From an uncultured Bacteroidota bacterium (GTDB lineage Bacteria; Bacteroidota; Bacteroidia; Flavobacteriales; Flavobacteriaceae), in assembly GCA_902577515.1 (NCBI GenBank), contig CACGZJ010000013.1, positions 1 through 33,379 on the forward strand: 33,379 bases of DNA. Direction: 5' to 3'. Made by a program: the position numbers and the translations under genes. Under the pieces are notes generated by a model that was given only the letters and a program-made list of their open reading frames with translations, was not told where the DNA came from and ran no database searches. Below, in pieces: positions 16,574 to 26,045 of this stretch (within the stretch, counting starts at the first letter, position 1; the number at the start of each line of letters is the position of its first letter).

Positions 16574-19094
16574 ACTTTTTTTATTTACATTCCTTTTAGT
16601 CACCTCAATTACTTCAGGAATTTTATATTCTCAAGATACTTACAGAAAAGGTGGCACTTATGTTATTGATACTGTTACAGTTGTTGGGCTTGAAAACTTT
16701 AGTGATAGAACTGTGGTTACATACAGTGGTCTTAGACAAGGGCAATCTATACAGGTTCCTGGTGAAGAAGTTAGTGCAATTTTAAAGAAACTTTGGAACC
16801 TAGAGCTTTTTAGCAATGTTAATCTATTTGTAACAGATGTAAATAATGGTAGAATAAAATTAGAAATTAATGTGGATGAATTACCAACATTACTAAATTA
16901 CAGAATTAATGGAGTGAAAAGAGGCAAAGCTGAAACTTTTGAAAAAGAAACTGAACTTTCAGAAGGTAAAAGGCTATCAGAGAGCTTTCTAACAAATACA
17001 AAAAACTTTATTCAAAATGAGTTAAAAAAAGATGGATTTTTAAACTCGGAAGTCAAGATTGTCTCTGTTCCAGATTCTATTGGTTCAAATAGAATAAACC
17101 TAGATATTAATATTGAGAAAGGTGAAAGAATTAAGATAAGAAACATCAGTTTTGAAGGAAATGAAATTTTTGGTAATTGGAAATTAAGATCAAAATTTAA
17201 AAAAACAAAGAAAAAATTTCCTCTTAGATTTTGGAAAAAATCAAAGCTAATTGACTCAGATTTTAATGAGGATAAAGAAAGTTTAATTTCGTTCTATAAA
17301 GAAAAAGGTTATCGTGATGCAAGAATTGAATTTGATACAATAATAATTAATGATGAAAAGACAATCGATATTTCATTAAATATAGATGAGGGTGATAAAT
17401 ATTATTTTGGTGATATAAATTATATTGGTAATAGTTCATATACAGATTTTCAACTTGATCAAATTTTAGGAATTAAAAAGGGTGATTCATATAATGGAGT
17501 GCTTCTAAAAGAAAGAATTCAAGATGAAAAACCTGATGCAAACGACCTTTCAAATCTATATCAAAACAATGGATATTTGTTTTCAACAGTAAATGCAGTT
17601 GAAGTTAGTGCAGAAAATGATACAATTGATTTTGAAATCAGAATTAATGAAGGAAAACTTGCTAGTTTTAATAAAATATCAGTAGTTGGAAATACAAAGA
17701 CAAATGATAATGTAATTTTTAGAGAATTACGTATAAAGCCAGGTGATCTTTATAGTAAAGATAATGTAGTAAGAACCATAAGAGAAGTTGGTCAATTGGG
17801 ATTTTTTGATGCAGAACAGATTAGTCCAAATTTTAAAAATGTTGATCCTAACCTAGGAACAGTTGATATTGAACTGGGTCTTATTGAAGCAGGAGCTAGT
17901 CAAATAGAGTTACAGGGTGGATATGGTGGAGGTGGATTTATAGGTACTCTTGGTCTTGCATTTAATAATTTTTCAACTAAAAATATAAAAAACAGAAAGG
18001 CATGGAGACCTTTACCAATGGGGGATGGACAAACTCTCGCTATAAGACTTCAGACAAGTTCTTTTTACAGTACATATAGTTTTAATTTTGTTGAGCCTTG
18101 GCTTGGAGGTAGAGAACCTGTTCAATTTTCTTTGTCTTTATCATCGACTACACAATATAGATATGATTACTTCACAAGAAGAGCAGATAAGAGCCAGTCA
18201 TTTCAAATTAATGGTTTTAATGTTGGAATGGCAAAGAGACTTAGAGTCCCTGATGATTATTTTGTTTTATCCCAAGCTATATCATATCAATATTACAATC
18301 TAAAAAATTACTTCACTGGTCTATTTACTTTTGGTGATGGAGAGTCTCACAATATTGCATACAATATTGCATTATCAAGAAATAATACATATACAAATCC
18401 AATATTTCCAGTAGGTGGTTCTGATTTTACAATCAGTGCTAGGCTGTCCCCGCCATATTCATTAATAACAGGTGATGACTTTTCTGATATTGATCAGAGA
18501 CCAGAGTATCAAAATAGTAGAGGTGAACCAATTCAATCTGAGATTGATCAAGCAAAGTTTAGATGGTTGGAGTTTTACAAAGTGAAATTTAATGGAAGTT
18601 GGTATAATAGATTATTTGGCAAGTTTGTTCTAAAAGCTCAAACTGATTTTGGGTTTTTGGGAACCTACAACAAAAACAGAGGTAATATACCATTTGAGAG
18701 ATTTTTCTTAGGTGGAGATGGTATGATGCAGTACGCTCTTGATGGAAGAGAGACTATTGCTCTTAGAGGTTATGAAAATCAATCTTTATCAAGTCAAAAT
18801 GGTTCAATTATTTACAATAAGTTCTCTTTAGAATTAAGATATCCAGTAAGTCTTAAACCAACTGCATCAGTATTTGCTTTAAGTTTCCTGGAAGCAGGAA
18901 ATGGTTTTGATGACTTTAAAGACTATAATCCTTTTGATGTTAAAAGATCAGCAGGAATTGGGGTAAGAGTATTTATGCCAGCTTTTGGACTTTTAGGAAT
19001 TGATTTTGGATATGGTTTTGATAGTTCAGACTTTTCAAATACTGGACAACCATCAGGATGGCAAACCCACTTTGTAATAGGTCAACAATTTTAA
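16548..19094 (+). CDS. bamA: Outer-membrane protein assembly factor BamA
   Basis: Omp85-family insertase that folds beta-barrels into the outer membrane. With the TTG at 16548 it has 848 residues: a signal peptide (hydrophobic LFLFTFLLVTSITSG, ending ILYSQ), then five POTRA domains recognisable by their repeated strand pattern (VTVVGLENFSD, INGVKRGKAETF, ISFEGNEIFG, INYIGNSSYTD, ISVVGNTKTND), then a C-terminal 16-strand barrel with the conserved ALRGYENQ loop motif and final GQQF. The start is uncertain: the open frame reaches back to 16452 and an ATG exists at 16512, but that adds a long charged stretch before the signal peptide. TTG gives a 26-base overlap with uppS. ompH follows after about 50 bases and encodes a periplasmic chaperone of the same pathway. 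Confidence 0.93.
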   Translation: MERQVNNCRLFLFTFLLVTSITSGILYSQDTYRKGGTYVIDTVTVVGLENFSDRTVVTYSGLRQGQSIQVPGEEVSAILKKLWNLELFSNVNLFVTDVNNGRIKLEINVDELPTLLNYRINGVKRGKAETFEKETELSEGKRLSESFLTNTKNFIQNELKKDGFLNSEVKIVSVPDSIGSNRINLDINIEKGERIKIRNISFEGNEIFGNWKLRSKFKKTKKKFPLRFWKKSKLIDSDFNEDKESLISFYKEKGYRDARIEFDTIIINDEKTIDISLNIDEGDKYYFGDINYIGNSSYTDFQLDQILGIKKGDSYNGVLLKERIQDEKPDANDLSNLYQNNGYLFSTVNAVEVSAENDTIDFEIRINEGKLASFNKISVVGNTKTNDNVIFRELRIKPGDLYSKDNVVRTIREVGQLGFFDAEQISPNFKNVDPNLGTVDIELGLIEAGASQIELQGGYGGGGFIGTLGLAFNNFSTKNIKNRKAWRPLPMGDGQTLAIRLQTSSFYSTYSFNFVEPWLGGREPVQFSLSLSSTTQYRYDYFTRRADKSQSFQINGFNVGMAKRLRVPDDYFVLSQAISYQYYNLKNYFTGLFTFGDGESHNIAYNIALSRNNTYTNPIFPVGGSDFTISARLSPPYSLITGDDFSDIDQRPEYQNSRGEPIQSEIDQAKFRWLEFYKVKFNGSWYNRLFGKFVLKAQTDFGFLGTYNKNRGNIPFERFFLGGDGMMQYALDGRETIALRGYENQSLSSQNGSIIYNKFSLELRYPVSLKPTASVFALSFLEAGNGFDDFKDYNPFDVKRSAGIGVRVFMPAFGLLGIDFGYGFDSSDFSNTGQPSGWQTHFVIGQQF

Positions 19095-19146
19095 TCATTA
19101 TTTCATAAAAAATTACGATATTGCAGTCGAAAATAATTAATTGAAC

Positions 19147-19653
19147 ATGAAATCAATATTAAAATTATTCATAGCTACTTTTTTAACTTTAGCTCCTATT
19201 TCTGCTATTGCTCAAACAAATGTTGCTCATATTAATGTTCAACAATTGATTAGTGAAATGCCAGAGGTTATTTCTGCTCAAAATGAATTAGCAAAGCTTG
19301 AAAAAGATTACACAACCCAAATTGATAATGCTTTTAAAGAATTTCAGACTAAAGCACAAACTTATTCTGCAGATGCAGCAAATCAAACTGATGTAACTAA
19401 TCAAGCAAGACAAAAAGAACTTGAGAGTATGCAAACAAATCTTCAAGAGTTTAGAGACTCTGCTGCGCAAGAACTTCAAAAAAAGCAAATGGATCTTATG
19501 ACTCCTCTTTTAGAGAAAGCAAGAGATGCTATTAATAAAGTTGGTAAAGAACAAGGATTTGACTACGTTATTGACTCTAGTCCAAATGGAGGTATTATAC
19601 TTGCTGATGGAAAAGACCTTTTAGAGGATGTCAAGAAAGAATTAGGTTTCTAA
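19147..19653 (+). CDS. OmpH/Skp family periplasmic chaperone
   Basis: 168 residues from the ATG at 19147 (a TTG two codons earlier adds only two residues). Residues 1-23 form a signal peptide ending AIAQ. The body has NVAHINVQQLI, the first-strand pattern of Skp/OmpH, then long amphipathic helices (about 45-125, rich in Gln, Glu, Lys and Ala) forming the coiled-coil tentacles, and a C-terminal strand GFDYVIDSSPNGGII. Skp proteins hold unfolded outer-membrane proteins on the way to BamA, which is the gene just upstream. Only one copy is present here. Confidence 0.9.
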   Translation: MKSILKLFIATFLTLAPISAIAQTNVAHINVQQLISEMPEVISAQNELAKLEKDYTTQIDNAFKEFQTKAQTYSADAANQTDVTNQARQKELESMQTNLQEFRDSAAQELQKKQMDLMTPLLEKARDAINKVGKEQGFDYVIDSSPNGGIILADGKDLLEDVKKELGF

Positions 19654-19659
19654 TAACTT

Positions 19660-20310
19660 TTAATTTACATAAGGCTTTTTGACATATAAAGGCTCAAAGT
19701 AAGCTAAATCTTCAAATCTTTTTTTGATTAACAAGTCTTGGGATAGCTCTATCATATTTACAGATGATATAGTCTTTTTGATCAACTTGATTTTATTATT
19801 ATTAGATTTAATGTAATTATATGATTTACTATCATTAACAATAATTACATAATCTTTATTAACATAAGATTCAAGAAAAGAGCTATCAATTAGCTGAATC
19901 TTTGGCTTTGTCAGCTCACTTAAATCTTTATCAAAAGTAGACAAATAGAAAAAATTATCTTTGTCGTTAATTAATGTCATAACATTTTTACCATTATTAT
20001 TAACAGAATTTGCCAAAATTTTTAAAGAGGATATTCCAATCAAATTTATGCCATGGGGGTAACACAATCCTTTGGCAACCGAAAATCCTATTCTTAGTCC
20101 TGTAAAAGACCCTGGACCAATACCTAAAGCAACAGCTGATAATTCTTTTATACTTATTTGATTCTTATTTAATATATCCTGAATTGAATAAGTCAAAAGC
20201 TCACTATGTCTGTATCTTTCTTCCTCTAAGTCAAAATTTGAAATTAGATTACCATTTGAAGAAATAGATACTGAGCAGTTTTTTGATGATGTCTCAATAT
20301 TTAAAATCAT
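19660..20310 (-). CDS. tsaB: tRNA threonylcarbamoyladenosine biosynthesis protein TsaB
   Basis: Dimerisation partner and activator of TsaD in forming the t6A37 modification of ANN-decoding tRNAs. 216 residues of the ASKHA fold. It starts ILNIETSSKNCSVSIS and carries RYRHSELLTYSIQDIL and the hallmark GIGPGSFTGLRIGFSVAKGL. The C-terminal part is more variable, as usual. It lies 18 bases after the TolC-like gene on the same strand, so it is probably the last gene of the exporter operon, although its function is unrelated. Confidence 0.94.
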   Translation of the reverse strand: MILNIETSSKNCSVSISSNGNLISNFDLEEERYRHSELLTYSIQDILNKNQISIKELSAVALGIGPGSFTGLRIGFSVAKGLCYPHGINLIGISSLKILANSVNNNGKNVMTLINDKDNFFYLSTFDKDLSELTKPKIQLIDSSFLESYVNKDYVIIVNDSKSYNYIKSNNNKIKLIKKTISSVNMIELSQDLLIKKRFEDLAYFEPLYVKKPYVN

Positions 20311-20328
20311 TTTACACTAAAGTCAGAC

Positions 20329-21657
20329 TTACTTGGGAATTGATAGTGGTAATCCAAAGTAAAACTCTAACACTTTTAATTTAAAAATATAATCATATTT
20401 TGCTCTGATATTTTCAGATTGAGCAGATTCATATCGTTGTTTTGATTGAATAAAGTCAAAAGAATTTACAGCACCTAATAAAAATCTAGCAGAAGTATCT
20501 TCATATGCATTTTTTAGAGAGGCTAATGTTTTATTTGAGGCTTCGTATAATTTAATTGCACCAGTAAGATCATTATATGCTTGATTAATTGAATTTTCAA
20601 GGTTAAGTTTCTCTTGTTCATACTGATTTTTAAGTCTATCAAGATTCACTTTGCTTCTTTCAACATTATTTCTTATCTGTTTACCTTGAAAAATGGGAAT
20701 ATTTAAAGCTAACCCGTATCCTTGACCTTTATTTAAATCAAATTGATCCTCAAAACTTGGTAGATTATCCTGATATGAAATTCTAGTATTCCATTGATAG
20801 AATGAAGTAACAGAAGGTTGTAGTTGCGATTTTGAAATCTGAATATCTTTCTCAGCAATAGAAATATTGGTTTCAGCTAACTTAATATCATTTCTAAAAG
20901 TCATCGACTTATTAAGTATTTCTTTAGGAGTCTTGGCTAGAATATCAGAAAAGGGTATACTAAAGTCTTCATTAGCTATTTCAAAACTATTAAAATCATC
21001 AATTAGAAGTAGTTGAGCTAAACTCAGTTTTGCATTTCTATAATTATTTTGAGCTTGAACTACATTCTGTTCTTGGGATGCAAGACTTGCCTCAATTTCA
21101 AAGATTTGCCTTGGAGAAAAGGTACCTATATCTATTAAGTCTTTAGTCCTTTGATACTCAACCTTGGTAATCTCCAGTTGGGACTCTTGAACTTTTAATA
21201 TTTCCTTATTAAACATTATTTGCAAATATGAGTTGGCCACCAATAGTTTTATATCATCTTTCATATCATCTAACTGATATTGTGATGCCAATATTTCTAA
21301 GTTAGCTCTATGAAGCTGATAAACATTTCTAAAACCATTGTATACATCAAGCCCAAAACCTGCACTCATTGAAGAGAATGATGTAGTTACATCTTCAATA
21401 ACATTAGTAGTAATGTTAATTCCACGTCCAATATTCCATTGATGATTTGCAGATGCAGATACCCTTGGTAAAAAATTTCCAATCGCATCAGACTTACCCA
21501 GCTCTGAGTTTTGCAGGTTTAGCTCAGATTGTTTAATACTTATATTCTTTTCAATAGCCATATCAACAGCGTCTTGAAGAGTTAATACATTATCATTTGT
21601 CTGAGAAAAGATTAATGTGGACGATAATAAACTTATTATTATATATTTTTTTATCAT
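20329..21657 (-). CDS. TolC-family outer-membrane efflux channel
   Basis: 442 residues from the ATG at 21657. A longer open frame to 21711 exists, but the signal peptide (IKKYIIISLLSSTLIFSQ) begins right at this ATG. Two repeats of the outer-membrane efflux protein domain follow, each with long alpha-helices that form the periplasmic tunnel (AVDMAIEKNISIKQSELNL; later SINQAYNDLTGAIKLYE) and short strands for the barrel. It is the outer-membrane exit of the tripartite exporter whose adaptor and ABC parts are encoded directly upstream (10-base gap). Confidence 0.93.
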   Translation of the reverse strand: MIKKYIIISLLSSTLIFSQTNDNVLTLQDAVDMAIEKNISIKQSELNLQNSELGKSDAIGNFLPRVSASANHQWNIGRGINITTNVIEDVTTSFSSMSAGFGLDVYNGFRNVYQLHRANLEILASQYQLDDMKDDIKLLVANSYLQIMFNKEILKVQESQLEITKVEYQRTKDLIDIGTFSPRQIFEIEASLASQEQNVVQAQNNYRNAKLSLAQLLLIDDFNSFEIANEDFSIPFSDILAKTPKEILNKSMTFRNDIKLAETNISIAEKDIQISKSQLQPSVTSFYQWNTRISYQDNLPSFEDQFDLNKGQGYGLALNIPIFQGKQIRNNVERSKVNLDRLKNQYEQEKLNLENSINQAYNDLTGAIKLYEASNKTLASLKNAYEDTSARFLLGAVNSFDFIQSKQRYESAQSENIRAKYDYIFKLKVLEFYFGLPLSIPK

Positions 21658-21667
21658 TTCAATAATT

Positions 21668-22804
21668 TTAGTCGTCTGTAAATTGATCAAATGCTGATTC
21701 CTCTGGTTCAATCTTTAATGGTTCTGTCTTATTCCAAATTTTAATATTATCCGCCATTTCAAGTCCAGATAAAACTTCAACTTTTATACCATCAGATAAA
21801 CCAGTTTCTATTTCTCTTCTTTCAAAATTTTGATCTGAAAGCTCAATTTCGACAAATGGTTGCTGTGTTCTCCTGTCAAATTGAAGAACAGCCTCAGGAA
21901 TAACCATTATATCTGTCTTAGAATTAACTACAAGTGCACCGTTAGCACTATATCCTGCCCTAACAAAAGTATCATCATCTAAATTAAGTTCAGCCTCAAT
22001 TTTAAATTGTACCGCACCACCTTCTTCTGTTCCCTTTGGAGCTACAAATTTAAGCTTTGCATCAAATTTTTTCTCGGGTATAGCAGCCATACTAACAATT
22101 ATTTTCATACCATTCGTCAAATTTCCTACCTCTGCTTCATCAACTTTTCCTTCAAAAATCATTTGACTTAAATCAGCAATTATTGCTACAGATGTACCAG
22201 CATTAAAATTATTTGCAGCAATTACTTGATCTCCTACTTCAACTGGAATCTCCAATATTGTCCCAGAAAGAGTTGCTCTAATATTAGTGTTAGCAGTAGA
22301 TGATCCAGCAACTGAACCATTCCTTATTATTTCTAGATCATTTTCTGCAGCTTTTAAATTTTCTCTCGCAGAGTTATATCTTAATTCTGCATCTTCAAAT
22401 TCTTGTTGTGAAATTATTTGTTTGGAAAAAAGTTCTTTAGCTCTATTTAATTGTTTTTCACCATTTTCTAGATTTAATTTTGAAGAAGTTACTTGTGCTT
22501 GTGCTCCGTAAACAGACCTTTCATCGGGCACAACTTTAATTACAGCAATTAATTGACCATTTTGCACAGTATCTCCTTCCTCTACAAGAATTTTTTCAAT
22601 TATACCATTAAGCTGAGGTTTTATTTCAACTTCATCTTCAGGAATAACTTTACCAGTAACTACCGATGTAAGTTCTATAGATGATATAAATGGATTAGTA
22701 GTTTCATATTCAATTGCAGATTTGCTGTTTGTTCTTACGAAATAGGCAATCGCAAAAAGAAAACCTAAGATTAATAATATAATTCCGATATTTTTAAATT
22801 TCAT
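21668..22804 (-). CDS. Membrane-fusion (periplasmic adaptor) protein, MacA/HlyD type
   Basis: 378 residues. One N-terminal transmembrane anchor (about 5-23), first lipoyl half (about 52-95; ipEDEVEIKPQLNGIIEKI, EGDTVQNGQLIAVI), an alpha-helical hairpin (about 97-165), second lipoyl half (about 175-205; LSGTILEIPVEVGDQV), then beta-barrel and membrane-proximal domains. It ends with an acidic tail. In MacAB-TolC systems this protein bridges the inner-membrane ABC permease and TolC and stimulates the ATPase. Encoded between the permeases and the TolC-like gene. Confidence 0.93.
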   Translation of the reverse strand: MKFKNIGIILLILGFLFAIAYFVRTNSKSAIEYETTNPFISSIELTSVVTGKVIPEDEVEIKPQLNGIIEKILVEEGDTVQNGQLIAVIKVVPDERSVYGAQAQVTSSKLNLENGEKQLNRAKELFSKQIISQQEFEDAELRYNSARENLKAAENDLEIIRNGSVAGSSTANTNIRATLSGTILEIPVEVGDQVIAANNFNAGTSVAIIADLSQMIFEGKVDEAEVGNLTNGMKIIVSMAAIPEKKFDAKLKFVAPKGTEEGGAVQFKIEAELNLDDDTFVRAGYSANGALVVNSKTDIMVIPEAVLQFDRRTQQPFVEIELSDQNFERREIETGLSDGIKVEVLSGLEMADNIKIWNKTEPLKIEPEESAFDQFTDD

Positions 22805-22823
22805 TTTATTTTGTTTTAATTAA

Positions 22824-24098
22824 TTACTCTTCTCTTAAAGCCTCTATTGGTTTTATACTGACTGCTCTCTCAGCAGGTATAAGACCAATAAGCGTACCAA
22901 GTGTTACCATTGTAACAAAAGCACCAAAAACGATTGCTAATGGAACAGTTGGGTTTGTAAATGGAAAATCTTCTAAATTAGCAGTTCCTATATTGATTAG
23001 GAATAATAATAAAGCACCTACAATAATTCCTATTATTCCAGCAATTATTGTTAAGAAAACTGACTCTAGGACAATTTGGACCTTAACTTGTCCTGGTGTA
23101 GCACCAAGAGCTCTTCTTATTCCAAGCTCATTAGTTCTTTCTTTCACAGCTATCAACATTATATTTCCTATCCCTATTACACCAGCAAAAATGGTTGCAA
23201 TACCAACAACAAGGGATAAAAAGATCATACCAGAAGAAAATTTAATTATACTTTCAAATAAGGAACCAATATTAAAAGTTCCGAATGCTCTTTCATCATC
23301 TGGTGAGACAGTTTTTAATACTTTAAGATTATCTAACACAGTTTCCTCTAAATATTTTGGGTTAACATAATCATATCCTGACAGAAACATAAAACCAAAT
23401 CTATCTCCTCTATTATACATTCTTGCAAATGTTGTATATGGTATTGTTATATCAGAATCAGAACCAAATCCTTGGCCTTCGGAGAATTTTTCAACTCCTA
23501 CTACTTTGAAATTAACATCATTTATGATTACGTTTTGTCCAATTGGATCCTCATCTTGATCAAAAAGTCTTTCTTGAGTACCTTCTCCAATGACCGCTAC
23601 TTTTCTCTCATATTTTATATCCTCATCATTTATATATCTACCTCCATCATATATCTTTATTACAGATATGTTTGCTTGTGTAGGAAAATTACCAAATAAA
23701 TTGAAATTATCTGATTTTATACCTCTAGTTACTCGCGGAGGTGAGCCTGAAAAGGCACCAGCTTGAAGTCCTGGAGATATATACTCTATCTCTGGAACTC
23801 TATCCTTAAGATAATCAACATCTGATAATCGAAATGGAAAGCGCCTGCCCTCCTCAAAACCTTTATAAGGGATCGATGTACTCTGAACCCAAACACCCAT
23901 TGAGTTCTTACTTAAACCACTAAATGCATCATCAAAACCATTTTCTAACCCAGTTGCAGATCCAGCAAGAGCAATATATATAAATATTCCCCAGAAAACG
24001 CCAATTGTTGTGATTATAGTTCTAGTTCTATTCTTTGAAATTGATTCAAAAATTTCATCCCAAGTATCTGCATCAAATATTTTTTTTAAATTATTCAT
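22824..24098 (-). CDS. ABC transporter permease, MacB/FtsX type (second of two)
   Basis: 424 residues. The topology is the MacB/FtsX one: TM1 near 30-50 (NRTRTIITTIGVFWGIFIYI), a periplasmic MacB_PCD domain of about 230 residues, then three C-terminal helices within the FtsX domain, with the coupling segment ERTNELGIRRALGATPGQVK and the ending PAERAVSIKPIEALREE. No nucleotide-binding domain is fused. It overlaps the upstream permease gene by 8 bases. Together they would form a heterodimeric membrane unit with the separate ATPase encoded upstream. Confidence 0.93.
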   Translation of the reverse strand: MNNLKKIFDADTWDEIFESISKNRTRTIITTIGVFWGIFIYIALAGSATGLENGFDDAFSGLSKNSMGVWVQSTSIPYKGFEEGRRFPFRLSDVDYLKDRVPEIEYISPGLQAGAFSGSPPRVTRGIKSDNFNLFGNFPTQANISVIKIYDGGRYINDEDIKYERKVAVIGEGTQERLFDQDEDPIGQNVIINDVNFKVVGVEKFSEGQGFGSDSDITIPYTTFARMYNRGDRFGFMFLSGYDYVNPKYLEETVLDNLKVLKTVSPDDERAFGTFNIGSLFESIIKFSSGMIFLSLVVGIATIFAGVIGIGNIMLIAVKERTNELGIRRALGATPGQVKVQIVLESVFLTIIAGIIGIIVGALLLFLINIGTANLEDFPFTNPTVPLAIVFGAFVTMVTLGTLIGLIPAERAVSIKPIEALREE

Positions 24099-25320
24099 CT
24101 CTTAGTGCAACTATAGGTTTTATCTGTGCAGCTCTCTTTGCAGGAATGTATCCAGCAATGACACCAAATATTATTAAAACAAGAGTAGCTATAAATGCAA
24201 TGTTTAAACTTACCTCAGGTCTAGTAATGAAATATTCTTGTAAACTTGAATCTAAAGAATTCAATACAATTACCCCTATTATCATACCTGCAAAACCCGA
24301 AATTGAGGTAATAAAGATTGACTCAGTTAAAATCATCTTTATAATTTCACTTGGTTGAGCACCCAGTGCCTTTCTAACACCGAGTTCTTTAGTTCTCTCC
24401 TTAACAATAAATACCATAATATTTGAAATTCCAATTATTCCAGCTATTAAAGTTCCTATACCAACAAATGCAACAATAATTTGCAAAGCTCCTGCAAATT
24501 GCATTGATCTTTCCAATTCATCTGCAACATTTCTAACTCTTATTCCACTTGCATCTGTTGGATCTATTGATTTTTTCTTTTTAAGAAATGTCTTTATATC
24601 ATTCTCAAGCTTGACAGCACCTTTCCCTCCCAAATTAGGATTAAAGGTTATTGCAATGCTACCTACTTTATCACTTCCCATAAGTATCTGCTGTCTAGTT
24701 GTGTAAGGAAGGAATAAATAGCTTTCCTCATTATCACCATCAAGATCTTGAAATACTCCAATAACTTTATATGATCTACTTCCAATATTTATAAATTTTC
24801 CTATTGGATCTTCAGTTTTAAAAATATCTCTTGCAACGAGTCTACCAATGACAACAACTTTTGTTTTGTTCTCAATGTCTTTCTCATTAATATATCTACC
24901 CTTCATTAAAACATTCCCCTCAATGTATTGATTTGAAGGAGATACAGCTTGAATTGAAAAGTTATATGATTCTAATTTATATTTTATGTTATCTCCATAA
25001 CGAATTGAAGGGTTTATATACTCAACTCTATCAGAAAAGTTTGTCTTTATATCGGATATGTCAGAATTATCAAACTCAATCCTTCTATTTGTTTTAAACC
25101 CACCATAAGGCTTGGTAGTCTTACCTGGATATAGAAAAACTACATTATTTGCTTGTCGAAGAAAGAGGTCAGAATAAGAGTTTTTTAAACCTTCTCCTAA
25201 ACCAAAAAGAATTATAAAAATTAATATTCCAAGTGAAACAGTAGTACCAGACAATACTGTTCTAAGTTTATTCTTTTGAATAGACTGAAATATTTCTTTC
25301 CACCTTTCTATATTAAACAT
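24091..25320 (-). CDS. ABC transporter permease, MacB/FtsX type (first of two)
   Basis: 409 residues with the same plan as the downstream permease: TM1 near 20-42 (LRTVLSGTTVSLGILIFII), a periplasmic MacB_PCD domain, then three C-terminal helices with ERTKELGVRKALGAQPSEI and the ending PAKRAAQIKPIVALRDE. It is clearly paralogous to the second permease but diverged along its whole length, so the pair looks like an old duplication kept as a heterodimer. It overlaps the ATPase gene by 8 bases and the next permease by 8 bases. Confidence 0.93.
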   Translation of the reverse strand: MFNIERWKEIFQSIQKNKLRTVLSGTTVSLGILIFIILFGLGEGLKNSYSDLFLRQANNVVFLYPGKTTKPYGGFKTNRRIEFDNSDISDIKTNFSDRVEYINPSIRYGDNIKYKLESYNFSIQAVSPSNQYIEGNVLMKGRYINEKDIENKTKVVVIGRLVARDIFKTEDPIGKFINIGSRSYKVIGVFQDLDGDNEESYLFLPYTTRQQILMGSDKVGSIAITFNPNLGGKGAVKLENDIKTFLKKKKSIDPTDASGIRVRNVADELERSMQFAGALQIIVAFVGIGTLIAGIIGISNIMVFIVKERTKELGVRKALGAQPSEIIKMILTESIFITSISGFAGMIIGVIVLNSLDSSLQEYFITRPEVSLNIAFIATLVLIIFGVIAGYIPAKRAAQIKPIVALRDE

Positions 25321-26011
25321 TCTTAATAATATTTTGTTTAACTTTTTTATCCTCTACAATTACTCCATCTTTAAGATTAACTACTCTCTTACACATCATA
25401 GCTATGTCATGTTCATGAGTTACAACTAGTATTGTTTTTCCTTCATTATTAATTTTTTGAATTAGAGCCATCACCTCCATTGAGGTTTTAGAATCTAGTG
25501 CTCCAGTAGGTTCATCAGCTAGTAAAACTTTTGGATCAGAAGCTAGTGCTCTAGCAATTGCAACTCTTTGTTTTTGACCACCTGATAATTCACTAGGAAG
25601 ATGGGCAGACCAGTTTTTAAGACCAACTTTATCTAGATAGTTTAGTGCAATTTTTTGCCTTTCTTTTCTTTTTAAACCCTGATAATAGAGGGGTAATGCA
25701 ACATTTTCAAGTGCACTTTTATAGTTTATCAAATTAAAAGACTGAAAAATAAAGCCTAGAAATTTGTTTCTGTATTCTGCTGCAGTTTTTTCATTTAGAT
25801 TTTCAATTCTTATTTCATCTAAATCATATGTACCATCATCAGCGTTATCAAGCATTCCAAGGATATTTAATAGAGTTGATTTGCCTGACCCAGAAGATCC
25901 CATTATTGCGACCAATTCTCCAGTTTCTACCTTGAAATCAATACCTTTTAATACATGAAGAGAGGATGATCCCATTTCATAAGACTTATGAAGCTTATCA
26001 ATTTTAATCAT
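25313..26011 (-). CDS. ABC transporter ATP-binding protein, MacB/LolD type
   Basis: 232 residues. Walker A is GSSGSGKSTLLN (about 37-48), the Q-loop is FIFQSFNLI, the signature is LSGGQKQRVAIARAL, Walker B is VLLADEPTGALD and the switch His is in VVTHEHD. The spacing and NILGMLDNADDGTY segment are those of the MacB/LolD group, which act as mechanotransmission ATPases rather than ordinary pumps. First gene of the exporter operon (ATPase, two permeases, adaptor, TolC, then tsaB). An exact -7 box and a palindrome lie just upstream. The substrate could be a lipid, peptide or toxic compound and is not determinable here. Confidence 0.95.
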   Translation of the reverse strand: MIKIDKLHKSYEMGSSSLHVLKGIDFKVETGELVAIMGSSGSGKSTLLNILGMLDNADDGTYDLDEIRIENLNEKTAAEYRNKFLGFIFQSFNLINYKSALENVALPLYYQGLKRKERQKIALNYLDKVGLKNWSAHLPSELSGGQKQRVAIARALASDPKVLLADEPTGALDSKTSMEVMALIQKINNEGKTILVVTHEHDIAMMCKRVVNLKDGVIVEDKKVKQNIIKNV

Positions 26012-26018
26012 ATTTTTA

Positions 26019-26026
26019 CAAAATTA
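26019..26026 (-). promoter_or_regulatory. Candidate -7 box of the ABC exporter operon
   Basis: On the minus strand TAATTTTG matches TAnnTTTG exactly, ending 8 bases before the ATG at 26011. The transcript would be nearly leaderless. No TTG/TTTG is found at the normal -33 spacing; instead the palindrome at 26046-26060 occupies that position. Confidence 0.45.
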
Positions 26027-26045
26027 GTTTTTCTTATAACAATAT

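Noticed and set aside
20320-20330. AAGTCAGACTT palindrome between the TolC-like gene and tsaB
   Set aside because: Arms are only five bases and partly overlap the TolC-like stop codon; likely chance.
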